NCBI GenBank assembly: GCA_963780175.1
Contig: CAWAAT010000005.1
Location: 22,155 to 86,154, forward strand
Origin: Brooklawnia sp963780175
Lineage (GTDB): Bacteria; Actinomycetota; Actinomycetes; Propionibacteriales; Propionibacteriaceae
DNA length: 64,000 nucleotides
Direction: 5' to 3'
The position numbers and the translations under genes were made by a program. This document shows positions 43,585-51,866 of the stretch, piece by piece; the first letter of the stretch is position 1, and the number at the start of each line of letters is the position of its first letter. The notes under the pieces are model-generated. The model was given only the letters and a program-made list of their open reading frames with translations, did no database searches and was not told the origin of the DNA.

Positions 43585-45375
43585 ATGGATCTGGAAGATG
43601 CCTACGACACGGAGGCCACGGGGCGACTGGACCTGACGTCGGTCACCGCCGGTCTGGTACTGGCCGGACGCTACCGGCTTGAGGCGCTGCTGGCGCACAG
43701 TCGGGGTGTGATGACGTGGCGAGCCTCCGACCAGGTGCTGTCGCGCCCGGTACTCATCCACCTTCTCGAACCCGACGACGAGCGCCTCGGCTGGATTCTG
43801 CAGGCAGCGCGGCGGGCAGCCACCGTGACCGACTCCCGATTCCTGCGGGTGCTGGACGCCCTTGAGGCCTCCGGTCAGGAACCATGGTCGTTCGTGGTCT
43901 GCGAGTACGCGGTCGGTGACTCGCTGGCGACTCTCCTGACGCACGGTCCGCTGACCGGCCAACAGGCCGGCTGCATCGTCCGGGACGTCGCCGCCGCCCT
44001 CGCCCCGCTCCACGCCCGAGGGCTGTTCCACCTGCGCATCAGCCCCGAATCGGTCATCATCACCGCCAACGGCAACGTGAAGATCGTGGGGTTCCTCATC
44101 GACGCAGCCCTTCGGCCCGAGCCCGGGGAGGACTCCCTGAGCTGGTCGGAGCAGGAGTCCGTCGACACCCGCGGCCTGGGGGCGCTGCTGTACGCGGCCA
44201 GCACCGCCCGTTGGCCGGTGCCGCCGTCCGAGCCCCAGCGGCCCTACTGGGGGCTCGCGCCAGCCCCCTTGGCAGGTCTGGTGGCCGCCAACCGGGACGC
44301 GAGCGAGCAGGTCTGGGCGAGCCCGCACGAACTCAACCCCCCGATCGACCCGGAACTCTCCGCGGTCACCATGGCGATTCTGCGCGGCGCACTGGGGCTC
44401 GTCGGCCCCCAGTTGAGCACCGCGGACGACATCGCCGACTCCCTCGATGGCGTGCTGGGGGCCGGCGCAGCCGACGAGTCACTCGAAGACCTTGTCCGTG
44501 GCCATCAGGGCATGTCCCAGACCCCGACCACTCCCGCTGTCATCCACCAGTCGACGTGGGCAGGGCACGACGACGGCCCACCCACCAAGCCGATGCCGGC
44601 GGTCACACCGTCACCGCCGAGGCCTGTGCCACCCGCCGCCCACGTCCCGGTGGCCTCAGCCCAACCTGTCGTCGGCCCGCAGCAGCCCGCGACACCGCTG
44701 CCTCCCCGGCCGCGTCCGGTTGCGGCCCCGCCCAGGCAACGTCCGGGAGCTACCGTGGGCGCGCTCGGACGGCGCTGGGTGGTCCCTCTCGTCGCATTCG
44801 TCGCGGTGGCGTTGGTGGTGCTGCAAGTGCGCGGCTGCACCCAGACCCCGAGTACGCAGCCGACGATCGGCGCCGGCCAGTCGGATTCTGCTCTTGTTGA
44901 ACCTGTGGACATCGTCTCGGCGTTCGACTTCGATCCCCAGGCCGACGGCGGGGACGCGAACGAGAACTCCGACCAGGCCCAGTTGGCGGCCGACGGGGAC
45001 GCATCGACGGTCTGGCGGACTCTCACCTACCTCAACAACCCGGTCTTCGGCGGGCTCAAGCCTGGTGTGGGCATGGTTTTCGACCTGGGACGCGAGGTTC
45101 CGGTGGCCAGCGTCTCACTCATCCTCGACAACCAGCCCAACGTCTTGTCACTGATGGTGCCGAGGGATGCGGACCCCTCAGAGTCCGCGCCACCGATGGA
45201 CTCAGTCGACCAGTGGCAGGTGATCGCCTCCGATCCGGCCGCCGGCCTGCAGGTGAGCCTCAGCCCCGACGAGCCGGTCACCACCCGCTGGGTGATGGTC
45301 TACTTCACGCAGTTGCCGCCGGTGGGCGCGTCGCTCTACCGCTCCGGCATAGCGGAGGCTTACATCAACCGATGA
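43585..45375 (+). CDS. MviN-type pseudokinase with extracellular carbohydrate-binding-like domain, lacking the MurJ part
   Basis: A 596-residue protein. A cytoplasmic kinase-like domain (about 20-290) lacks the catalytic residues: the beta3 position reads VLIHLLE with no Lys, the HRD is HLRISPESV, and DFG is IVGFLID. A Pro-rich linker (about 300-385) leads to one membrane helix (about 396-412) and an outside beta-rich domain (about 450-596) resembling the discoidin-like end of mycobacterial MviN (Rv3910). In mycobacteria these parts are fused behind the MurJ lipid II flippase; here the protein starts directly with the pseudokinase. The role is likely to bind a phospho-dependent partner (FhaA in mycobacteria) and a wall ligand. 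ATG 43585 follows AGGGAAGG. Confidence 0.82.
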   Translation: MDLEDAYDTEATGRLDLTSVTAGLVLAGRYRLEALLAHSRGVMTWRASDQVLSRPVLIHLLEPDDERLGWILQAARRAATVTDSRFLRVLDALEASGQEPWSFVVCEYAVGDSLATLLTHGPLTGQQAGCIVRDVAAALAPLHARGLFHLRISPESVIITANGNVKIVGFLIDAALRPEPGEDSLSWSEQESVDTRGLGALLYAASTARWPVPPSEPQRPYWGLAPAPLAGLVAANRDASEQVWASPHELNPPIDPELSAVTMAILRGALGLVGPQLSTADDIADSLDGVLGAGAADESLEDLVRGHQGMSQTPTTPAVIHQSTWAGHDDGPPTKPMPAVTPSPPRPVPPAAHVPVASAQPVVGPQQPATPLPPRPRPVAAPPRQRPGATVGALGRRWVVPLVAFVAVALVVLQVRGCTQTPSTQPTIGAGQSDSALVEPVDIVSAFDFDPQADGGDANENSDQAQLAADGDASTVWRTLTYLNNPVFGGLKPGVGMVFDLGREVPVASVSLILDNQPNVLSLMVPRDADPSESAPPMDSVDQWQVIASDPAAGLQVSLSPDEPVTTRWVMVYFTQLPPVGASLYRSGIAEAYINR

Positions 45376-45462
45376 CGCTGATTGCCAAGTATTCGAGACT
45401 CTACCGTCCACCCAAGATTGACGTATAGAGCACTCGTTGGCTCTCTGGACGCGTGCCGTGAT

Positions 45463-45488
45463 GGAATATCCCGGTCGGCGACTTCGTT
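45463..45488 (+). promoter_or_regulatory. SigR/SigH-type promoter upstream of trxB
   Basis: GGAAT (45463-45467), an 18-base spacer, then GTT (45486-45488) matches the actinobacterial thiol-stress sigma factor consensus (GGAAT-N18-GTT). It lies about 35 bases ahead of the trxB start, leaving a short leader. Thioredoxin genes are classical members of that regulon. It also argues against start codons further upstream for trxB. Confidence 0.6.
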
Positions 45489-45523
45489 GGTCGACTGTGA
45501 GCACCACTGGAGATGAGGTCAAC

Positions 45524-46582
45524 ATGATGACGTCCAACCCTTTCGTCGGCGGTCTGAGTAGCGGACTCAAGCTGGGGTCGATGACCGAGGCACCGAGCCA
45601 GTCGCTGGAACCGGCCACGGACGGCCCGGTTCGAGACGTCATCATCGTCGGGAGTGGCCCGGCGGGCTACACCGCCGCGATCTACTGCGCGCGGGACGGT
45701 CTGGCACCGCTGGTGATCGAGGGCTCGATCGCCGCTGGCGGGGCGTTGATGAACACCACCGAGGTGGAGAACTTCCCGGGCTTCCCGGACGGCATCATGG
45801 GTCCGGATTTGATGGCCCAGATGCGGGCGCAGGCCGAGCGCTTCGGCGCGGAGTTTGTCCCCGACGACGCGGTGCGCCTCGAACTCGACCGCGACATCAA
45901 GCTCGTGGAGGACTCCGAGGGCAACGTCTATCGCGCGCGCACGGTCATCCTCGCCATGGGCTCCGGCTACCGGCGGCTGGGTCTGCCCGAGGAGGATACC
46001 TTCTCTGGGAGGGGCGTGTCCTGGTGCGCCACCTGCGACGGCTTCTTCTTCAAGGGAAAGAAGATCGCCGTGGTGGGCGGTGGCGACTCGGCGGCCGAGG
46101 AGGCAACCTTCCTGTCCCGCTTCGCCGACGAGGTCACCCTCATCCATCGTCGCGACGAACTGCGCGCCTCTAAGATCATGGCCGACCGGGTGCTCGCCGA
46201 CCCGAAGATCACCCCCGCGTGGAACACCGAGATCGTCTCCATGTCAGGAGATTCCCACCTGGAATCACTCACATTGCGCGACTGCAAGACTGGTGAGGAA
46301 CGCTCACTAGAGGTGGCCGGGCTGTTCGTCGCTATCGGTCACACGCCACGATCCGAGCTTGTCAAGGGCGAGATCATGCTGGACGATGCCGGCTACGTCC
46401 TCGTTGAGGGAGACTCAACAAGGACCAATCTGCCGGGGGTCTTTGCCTGTGGCGACCTCGTGGACCACACCTACCGACAGGCCATCACAGCCGCCGGCAC
46501 CGGTTGTCGAGCGGCCCTGGACGCCGAACGCTTCCTCGCGTCACTGGCGGACGTGGCCGTCGCAGCACAGCCGCGGCAGTAG
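45524..46582 (+). CDS. trxB: Thioredoxin reductase
   Basis: The 352-residue flavoenzyme reduces thioredoxin with NADPH. The FAD loop is VGSGPAGYTAAIY, the redox disulphide is CATCDG (near residues 168-173), the NADPH loop is VGGGDSAAEEA, and the second FAD motif is GVFACGDLVDHTYRQ. About 45 N-terminal residues precede the first motif, longer than usual; ATG 45527 or 45581 would shorten it. I keep 45524 because of the promoter and GGAGATGAGG upstream. Its partner trxA follows after 31 bases. Confidence 0.95.
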   Translation: MMTSNPFVGGLSSGLKLGSMTEAPSQSLEPATDGPVRDVIIVGSGPAGYTAAIYCARDGLAPLVIEGSIAAGGALMNTTEVENFPGFPDGIMGPDLMAQMRAQAERFGAEFVPDDAVRLELDRDIKLVEDSEGNVYRARTVILAMGSGYRRLGLPEEDTFSGRGVSWCATCDGFFFKGKKIAVVGGGDSAAEEATFLSRFADEVTLIHRRDELRASKIMADRVLADPKITPAWNTEIVSMSGDSHLESLTLRDCKTGEERSLEVAGLFVAIGHTPRSELVKGEIMLDDAGYVLVEGDSTRTNLPGVFACGDLVDHTYRQAITAAGTGCRAALDAERFLASLADVAVAAQPRQ

Positions 46583-46613
46583 TATCCGAACCTGACGAGA
46601 GGAACAGACAGCC

Positions 46614-46937
46614 ATGGCAGTGATCGAGGTCACCGACGCCAGCTTCGAGGCCGATGTGTTGAAGGCCACCAAGCCCGTGCTGGTGGACTACTGGGCGGAT
46701 TGGTGCAGTCCGTGCCGTCAGCTTTCCCCCATCGTGGACGAACTCGCCCGCACCTACGGCGATCGCATGGTCTTCGCCAAGCTCGACACCAACGCCAATC
46801 CCGACGTCCCGATGCGCCAGGGCGTCATGGCCCTGCCCACCCTGCAGTTCTTCGTGAACGGCCAGGTGGTCAACTCCCTGCAGGGCGGCAAGACCAAGGC
46901 CGCTCTGGTGAAGGCCATCGAGGCCGTGCTGAGCTGA
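46614..46937 (+). CDS. trxA: Thioredoxin
   Basis: A 107-residue thioredoxin that reduces protein disulphides and is recharged by TrxB. The active site is WCSPCRQ, a variant of the usual WCGPCK that may shift the redox potential slightly. The cis-Pro loop ALPTLQFFVNG is normal. GAGAGG precedes the ATG. It is the last gene of the rightward trx unit; the oppositely oriented parB ends 46 bases downstream with a shared hairpin between. Confidence 0.96.
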   Translation: MAVIEVTDASFEADVLKATKPVLVDYWADWCSPCRQLSPIVDELARTYGDRMVFAKLDTNANPDVPMRQGVMALPTLQFFVNGQVVNSLQGGKTKAALVKAIEAVLS

Positions 46938-46940
46938 TCT

Positions 46941-46976
46941 CGATAAAGCCCTTTACAGTTTTAATGCTTTGTCGAT
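46941..46976. terminator. Bidirectional hairpin terminator between trxA and parB
   Basis: TCGATAAAGC (46941-46950) pairs with GCTTTGTCGA (46967-46976) over 10 bp with one G-U wobble. The surrounding bases are unusually AT-rich for this genome. It lies in the 46-base gap between convergent trxA and parB and can serve both strands. Confidence 0.7.
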
Positions 46977-46983
46977 ATAACAG

Positions 46984-47886
46984 TTAGTCTTTGCCGAGTA
47001 TCGACATGATCCGGTCCAGGTCGTCCTGATCCGCGAACTCGATGGTCAGCCTGCCTTTGCGGGGGCCGATGCTGACCTGGACTCGGGTGTCGAGCCGATC
47101 TGCCAGCCCGTTGGCGCTCTGCAGCACTCGATCGGGCACTTCTCTGGGAGGGTGCACGTTGCGCGAGGGTGCTGACGTCCCGCGCGAGGCGAGCATGGCA
47201 GCCTCCTCGGCCGCCCGCACCGACAAGCCTTCGGCAACGATCCGCTGAGCCAATTGCTCCTGCACGAGGGGATCCTCCACCATCAGAACGGCGCGCGCAT
47301 GGCCCGCCGAAAGCACCCCGGCAGCAACGCGGCGTTGCACCGGCGCCGGCAGGGCCAGCAGCCGGATGGTGTTGGAGATGTGCGGACGCGATCGCTGCAC
47401 TCGACTTGCCAACTGCTCCTTGGTGCACCCGAAGTCGTCGAGCATCTGCTGATATGCGGCGGCCTCTTCCAGCGGGTTCAGTTGGGCACGATGCAGGTTC
47501 TCAAGCAGGGCGTCCCGCAACAGATCAGCGTCGTCGGTTGCCCGCACGATTGCGGGGATGACGTCCAACCCTGCCAACTTGTGGGCCCGCCACCGACGCT
47601 CCCCCATGATGATTTCGTAGCCGGTGTCACGTCGGCGCACGACGATGGGCTGCAGAAGTCCCACATCCTTGACAGACTCTGCGAGCTCCGACAACGCGTC
47701 CTCGTCGAAGTTCCGCCTTGGCTGTTGAGGGTTGGGCGCGATCTCCGATACCGGGATCTCCGCGAAATAGGAGCCGTCCGGCAGCGCGGCTGAGGCCCTG
47801 TGTGGCGTTCCCGGTTCATCGACGTCGGTGCGCAGGAACAGCTCACCGAGGCCGCGTCCCAGCCCACCAGTGCGTGGGGGAGTCAC
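46984..47886 (-). CDS. parB: Chromosome partitioning protein ParB
   Basis: A 300-residue ParB/Spo0J protein: CTP-dependent parS-binding clamp. An N-terminal ParB domain has the LQPIVVRR and GERRWRAHKLAG motifs (about residues 75-105), a central helix-turn-helix region lies near 150-210 (QLASRVQRSRPHISNTIRLL), and there is a short C-terminal dimerisation segment. GTG 47886 overlaps the parA stop (GTGA). It acts with ParA to segregate origins and loads condensin at parS. A candidate parS lies about 0.8 kb away inside parA. Confidence 0.97.
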   Translation of the reverse strand: MTPPRTGGLGRGLGELFLRTDVDEPGTPHRASAALPDGSYFAEIPVSEIAPNPQQPRRNFDEDALSELAESVKDVGLLQPIVVRRRDTGYEIIMGERRWRAHKLAGLDVIPAIVRATDDADLLRDALLENLHRAQLNPLEEAAAYQQMLDDFGCTKEQLASRVQRSRPHISNTIRLLALPAPVQRRVAAGVLSAGHARAVLMVEDPLVQEQLAQRIVAEGLSVRAAEEAAMLASRGTSAPSRNVHPPREVPDRVLQSANGLADRLDTRVQVSIGPRKGRLTIEFADQDDLDRIMSILGKD

Positions 47887-48761
47887 CCGTGCCCCCCCCT
47901 TCGGGCCGGGGTTGCCACCAGGCCGGCGCCGCGTTCCGCGATCTCCCGGGACGCCTTGAGATAGGCCTTCGCTCCCACCGACGCTGGATCGTAGCCCAGG
48001 ATGGTCATCCCGTAGCTGGGGGCCTCACTCAGGCGAACCGAGCGTGGGATGAGGGTCACCAGCGTCTGGTCCGGGAAGTGATTGCGCACCTCTTGGCCCA
48101 CCTGGGTAGACAGGCGCGTCCGCGCGTCGAACATCGTCAACAGCACGGTGCTCAGTTCGAGGTCGGGGTTCAGCTCCTCGCGAACGAGCTGAATGGTGCG
48201 GGTCAACTGCGTGACTCCTTCGAGTGCGTAGTACTCACACTGAATCGGTATCAGGATCTCCGAGGCTGCTACGAGCGCGTTCAGGGTCAGCAACCCCAGC
48301 GACGGGGGACAGTCGAAGATGACGTAGTCGACGTCATGGGCCGCCAGATGTCGCCCCAGCGACTTCTTCAGCCGTTGCTCGCGAGCCACCTGGGGAACGA
48401 GTTCGATCTCAGCGGCGGCCAGATCGATTGTCGCCGGCACCACCATCAGGTTCGGGGACTCGGGGGACTGCTGGGCGACGTCCACGATCGGGGTGTGCTG
48501 CAGGAGCACTTCGTAGGTTCCCAGCGCGCCGGATCGATGCTCGATTCCCAACGCGGTGCTGGCGTTGCCCTGCGGGTCGAGGTCCATCAGGAGCACCGAC
48601 AGTCCACCCCGCGCCAGTGCCGACGCGATGTTGACAGCAGTGGTGGTCTTTCCCACGCCGCCCTTCTGATTGGCGACCACGATCGTCCGCGTGCTGATCG
48701 GCCGGGGCAGTGCCTCGTCCGTTTCACGTGAAACGCTTCGCTTGGTTTTGTCCGACACCAT
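47883..48761 (-). CDS. parA: Chromosome partitioning ATPase ParA (Soj)
   Basis: A 292-residue deviant-Walker ATPase. The KGGVGKTTTAVNIA loop starts near residue 33, DLDPQGNAS near 60 and VIFDCPPSLG near 150. The roughly 25-residue N-terminal extension contains the SRETDEA codons that form the parS palindrome. ATG 48761 is used; a later in-frame start would exclude parS from the coding region. It forms an operon with rsmG and jag upstream and parB downstream. Confidence 0.96.
   Translation of the reverse strand: MVSDKTKRSVSRETDEALPRPISTRTIVVANQKGGVGKTTTAVNIASALARGGLSVLLMDLDPQGNASTALGIEHRSGALGTYEVLLQHTPIVDVAQQSPESPNLMVVPATIDLAAAEIELVPQVAREQRLKKSLGRHLAAHDVDYVIFDCPPSLGLLTLNALVAASEILIPIQCEYYALEGVTQLTRTIQLVREELNPDLELSTVLLTMFDARTRLSTQVGQEVRNHFPDQTLVTLIPRSVRLSEAPSYGMTILGYDPASVGAKAYLKASREIAERGAGLVATPARRGGHG
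48721..48734. promoter_or_regulatory. parS centromere site
   Basis: GTTTCACGTGAAAC is the perfect 14-bp inner palindrome of the bacterial parS consensus (TGTTTCACGTGAAACA). It lies within the first codons of parA, about 3.5 kb from dnaA, where origin-proximal parS sites usually occur. ParB should load here. Confidence 0.92.
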
Positions 48762-48797
48762 CGTGTCGTACCCCTTTCGCCGCTGTCCCCAGCGAGG

Positions 48798-49418
48798 TTA
48801 GCGGATGCTTGCGACAGGGCGCACCCGCACGACATGCGTGGTTCCCACTCCGGCAACAACCTGCACCGTGAGCAACTGGGCCGAAAACCCGGCATCCCGC
48901 AGGACGCTGGCAGCGTCCCTGATCTCCTCAGCGGCCGACTCGCCCTTGAGGGCCAGCAGCTCACCGTTGGGGGTGATCAGGTGCCGCGTCCACCCCACCA
49001 GCTTGCCCAGCGGAGCCACCGCCCGCGCGGTGACGACATCGAAGCTCGACCGAAGATCTTCCGCGCGTCCGCGGAGGACCGTGACCCTGTCCAGAAGGCC
49101 CAACTCCTCGACCACCTCGGTCAGGAAGGTGAACCTGCGCAGCAGGGGCTCAAGCAGAGTGATCGACAAGTCAGGCCTGGCGATGGCCAGCGGGATGCCC
49201 GGCAGTCCGGCACCACTGCCCACATCCACCACCCGCGCGCCCTGGCCCACCAGCCCGACCAGTGCGACGCTGTTCAGGACGTGTCGATCCCACAGCTTGT
49301 CTGCCTCCCGAGGCCCGATCAGACCCCAGTCAATTCCTCGACTTGCCAATATATCGACATATCGCGTTATCGACTCGTCGTTCTGCCCGAACACGTCCTG
49401 GACAGCGGTCGGCAGCAC
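48798..49418 (-). CDS. rsmG: 16S rRNA (guanine527-N7) methyltransferase
   Basis: A 206-residue SAM-dependent methyltransferase (GidB) that modifies G527 of 16S rRNA. The SAM-binding VVDVGSGAGLPGIPLAI (about residues 64-80) and the downstream VTARAVAPLGKLV are diagnostic. It starts at GTG 49418, three bases after the jag stop, in the rpmH-to-parB block. Loss of this enzyme gives low-level streptomycin resistance in other bacteria. Confidence 0.95.
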   Translation of the reverse strand: MLPTAVQDVFGQNDESITRYVDILASRGIDWGLIGPREADKLWDRHVLNSVALVGLVGQGARVVDVGSGAGLPGIPLAIARPDLSITLLEPLLRRFTFLTEVVEELGLLDRVTVLRGRAEDLRSSFDVVTARAVAPLGKLVGWTRHLITPNGELLALKGESAAEEIRDAASVLRDAGFSAQLLTVQVVAGVGTTHVVRVRPVASIR

Positions 49419-49421
49419 GCG

Positions 49422-49940
49422 TCAGTCGGCCTTTCGGATGACGACCCGTCGATTGGGCTCCACGCCCTCCGACTCGCTGCGCAGGCCTGCGGCGGCCACG
49501 ATGTCGTGCACGATCTTGCGCTCGAACGGGTTCATCGGGCTCAGGCGTGCCGGCTCACCGCTGTGCTTCACCTCGACGATGGCCTCCGTGGCCAACCCCT
49601 GAAGCTCGCTGCGACGCTTCTCACGGAAGCCGGCCACGTCGAGCATCAGCCTGCTCCGCTTGCCGGTCTCGGTCATCACCGCCAACCTGGCCAACTCCTG
49701 CAAGGCCTCCAGCACCTCTCCGTCGCGTCCCACCAGAACATCGCTGTCGGTGACGATCGAGACGTGCGCCCGACCACTCTCGGTGTAGATGTCGATGTCA
49801 CCGTCGAGGTCTGCGATCTCCAGGAGTTCTTCGAGGTAATCGGCGGCGACGTCCCCTTCGTTGTCAAGAGGATCAACGCTGGCCACCGGCGCCTCCGGGG
49901 GCACGGGCTGGACGTCGGCAACAGTCTGGTCGCTATCCAT
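49422..49940 (-). CDS. jag: Jag/KhpB RNA-binding protein (KH and R3H domains)
   Basis: A 172-residue protein with an acidic N-terminus of about 25 residues, a KH domain whose loop is VGRDGEVLEALQEL (near 75-90), and an R3H domain containing MNPFERKIVHDIV near 135-150 and EGVEPNRRVVI at the end. It is the standard partner between yidC and rsmG. The family binds many RNAs and influences division and wall synthesis. The N-terminal Jag_N domain of firmicute forms is absent, as in other Actinobacteria. Confidence 0.94.
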   Translation of the reverse strand: MDSDQTVADVQPVPPEAPVASVDPLDNEGDVAADYLEELLEIADLDGDIDIYTESGRAHVSIVTDSDVLVGRDGEVLEALQELARLAVMTETGKRSRLMLDVAGFREKRRSELQGLATEAIVEVKHSGEPARLSPMNPFERKIVHDIVAAAGLRSESEGVEPNRRVVIRKAD

Positions 49941-49996
49941 GGGTTCTCCTGGTCTGGACGCGCGGGCGCGCCCGGGGTACTACCGGGTGGTTCCGG

Positions 49997-51082
49997 TCAA
50001 CTCTTCTTCTTGCGGGTGGCGCGCGTCGCCCGCTGCACCTGCTGGCGCTGGACGATCTGCTTGCTGTCGTCGCCGCGCACGGTGCTGCGATTAACGCCCT
50101 GACGAGTCACGCCGGCCGAACCTTCAGCGGTCCGGCCCGACGCCGTGGCAGGCCCCGAGTTGCTGGGACGCTTGCGAGCCTTGTCGGCCCGGACGCGCTC
50201 AATGGCCACGGGATCCTTGCCTTTGGCGACCATCCGCTCCTCCCACTCGATGTAGGCGGGGGTGCCGGGGGTCGGATAGTTGCGGATGATGATCCACTGC
50301 TGGGCCAGCGTCCACAGGTTGCTGATCATCCAGTACACGAGCACACCCACCGGCATGCTGACCCCGGCGAAAATGTACATCGCAGGCATCATGTAGAGCA
50401 GCATCTTCTGCTGCTGGCCCATCGGCCCCTCGAACGCCGAGGGCGGCATGTTGCGCCGCATCATGTGCAACTGCTGGAAGAACAGCAGCAGTGTCATCGA
50501 GATGATCAGGACCAGGGCCATGATTTGAGTGGCCCCGAAGCCGTTGAGTGGCAGGAAGGTGCCAGAGAGTTGGGCACCGAACAGCGACGCGTCGCTCAGC
50601 GAGGTCACCAGATCGGGATTGTCCACGAAGAACTTGCCTCTGGCCGTGCCCCGTGCTGCACCGTTCAGGACGTTGAAAAGGGCCCAGAAAATGGGCAACT
50701 GGATGAGCAGGGGGACGCAGCTCGCTGTCGGGCTGACCCCTTCCTCCTTGTACATCTTCATGGTCTCCTGGCCGAGGCGCTCACGATCCGCCCCGTACTT
50801 GGCCTGGAGGTCCTGAATCTTGGGCTGCAACGCCTGCATCGCCCGCGAGGAGTTCAGCTGCTTGGCGTACAACGGCATCATCACCGTACGAATGACAACG
50901 GTCAGCACGACGATCGACAGCGTCCACGTCAGTCCGGAGTCGGCGCCGAACAACGGTGACCACAACCGGTGGGCGAGCACAATGATGCCTGAGACCGCCC
51001 AGTAGAGCGGCTGCATGATGGCACTGCCGACCTGTCCGAGTTCCGTCCAGATATTAAGGATGATCATCGGATCGATGTGCAT
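49997..51082 (-). CDS. yidC: Membrane protein insertase YidC
   Basis: A 361-residue Oxa1/YidC insertase with five membrane segments in the conserved domain. Landmarks are MPLYAKQLNSSRAMQALQPK (cytoplasmic loop), CVPLLIQLPIFWALFNVL, and the last helices near VGVLVYWMISNLW. The C-terminal 60 residues are basic and low in complexity, a ribosome-contact tail. There is no large periplasmic domain, as expected outside Gram-negatives. ATG 51082 overlaps the yidD stop by one base (TGATG); ATG at the sixth codon is an alternative. Confidence 0.96.
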   Translation of the reverse strand: MHIDPMIILNIWTELGQVGSAIMQPLYWAVSGIIVLAHRLWSPLFGADSGLTWTLSIVVLTVVIRTVMMPLYAKQLNSSRAMQALQPKIQDLQAKYGADRERLGQETMKMYKEEGVSPTASCVPLLIQLPIFWALFNVLNGAARGTARGKFFVDNPDLVTSLSDASLFGAQLSGTFLPLNGFGATQIMALVLIISMTLLLFFQQLHMMRRNMPPSAFEGPMGQQQKMLLYMMPAMYIFAGVSMPVGVLVYWMISNLWTLAQQWIIIRNYPTPGTPAYIEWEERMVAKGKDPVAIERVRADKARKRPSNSGPATASGRTAEGSAGVTRQGVNRSTVRGDDSKQIVQRQQVQRATRATRKKKS

Positions 51083-51372
51083 CAGGAGCTCACCTCACTG
51101 TTGTCAGAACGTTTGTCCCCGAACCGCTCGGGGTAGGCGGCCATCTCGGCCTCGAAGCTCGATCCCGGTACCGGATCGAATCCGCCGTGCGCCCAGGGAT
51201 GGCAACGCCCGATGCGCGTGATGGTCAGCCACGACCCGCGGAGCGCCCCGTGCACCCTCAGCGCCTCAAGTCCGTAGGACGAGCAGCTGGGGTAGTACTT
51301 GCAGACATCGCCGTACATCGGCGAGATGAACCGTCGCCACACCAGAACGAAGCCGATCATCAGGTGCTTCAC
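51082..51372 (-). CDS. yidD: Membrane protein insertion efficiency factor YidD
   Basis: A 96-residue small basic protein. The family signature YYPSCSSYGLEAL with conserved Cys and GRCHPWAHGGFDPVP are present. I chose GTG 51372 (reading KHLMIGFVLVWRRFISP) because it overlaps the rnpA stop as GTGA; an earlier ATG lies inside rnpA. It helps YidC and Sec insert membrane proteins and sits between rnpA and yidC as usual. Confidence 0.93.
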   Translation of the reverse strand: MKHLMIGFVLVWRRFISPMYGDVCKYYPSCSSYGLEALRVHGALRGSWLTITRIGRCHPWAHGGFDPVPGSSFEAEMAAYPERFGDKRSDNSEVSS

Positions 51373-51725
51373 TGGGCAACCACCAGACGCCGCACGCACC
51401 CGCGCCAGGCGCTCGCCAAGTCTTCGGCCAGTCTGTTCGACTCGGTGGCCGCCTCCGGAAGGGCCCGGACGACGATCGACACCCCGGCAGGAGTGTCACG
51501 CAGAAGTGCGGAGGCCAGATGACGCAGGCGCCGCTTGACCCGGTTTCGCGTCACGGCATTACCGACTTTCCTCGACACCACAAAGCCCACGCGCACCGAC
51601 TCGTCCCCGGATGTGCTCGACCGGCTGGCGTGTACCACCACGCTCGGACGCCCGGCTCGCACGCCATTCCGCACCGTCTCGTCGAACAACGCCGACGTAC
51701 GCATCCGGAACGGAGCAGGCAGCAT
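51369..51725 (-). CDS. rnpA: Ribonuclease P protein component
   Basis: A 118-residue basic protein subunit of RNase P, which trims tRNA 5' leaders. The signature RNRVKRRLRHL (about residues 60-70) and the preceding VGFVVSRKVGNAV strand are present. It follows rpmH by three bases and overlaps yidD. RNase P RNA (rnpB) is not in this window. Confidence 0.95.
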   Translation of the reverse strand: MLPAPFRMRTSALFDETVRNGVRAGRPSVVVHASRSSTSGDESVRVGFVVSRKVGNAVTRNRVKRRLRHLASALLRDTPAGVSIVVRALPEAATESNRLAEDLASAWRGCVRRLVVAQ

Positions 51726-51728
51726 GGC

Positions 51729-51866
51729 TCAAGCCGACAGCTCGATGCGGCCCTTGCGCCGGCGGGCAGACAGGATCGCGCGGCCGGCGCGGGTGCTCAT
51801 GCGCTCCCGGAAACCGTGGGTGCGGGAACGCCGGCGGTTGCTCGGCTGAAACGTGCGCTTGGTCAC
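51729..51866 (-). CDS. rpmH: 50S ribosomal protein L34
   Basis: A 45-residue ribosomal protein reading TKRTFQPSNRRRSRTHGFR at its start and RRRKGRIELSA at its end, a standard bL34. It starts at GTG 51866. It heads the leftward rpmH-rnpA-yidD-yidC-jag-rsmG-parA-parB block and faces away from dnaA across the 394-base intergenic region. Confidence 0.95.
   Translation of the reverse strand: MTKRTFQPSNRRRSRTHGFRERMSTRAGRAILSARRRKGRIELSA

Noticed and set aside
45437..45523. TrxB starting at 45437
   Set aside because: The added residues contain the SigR-type promoter and look non-coding; ATG 45524 has a better ribosome site.
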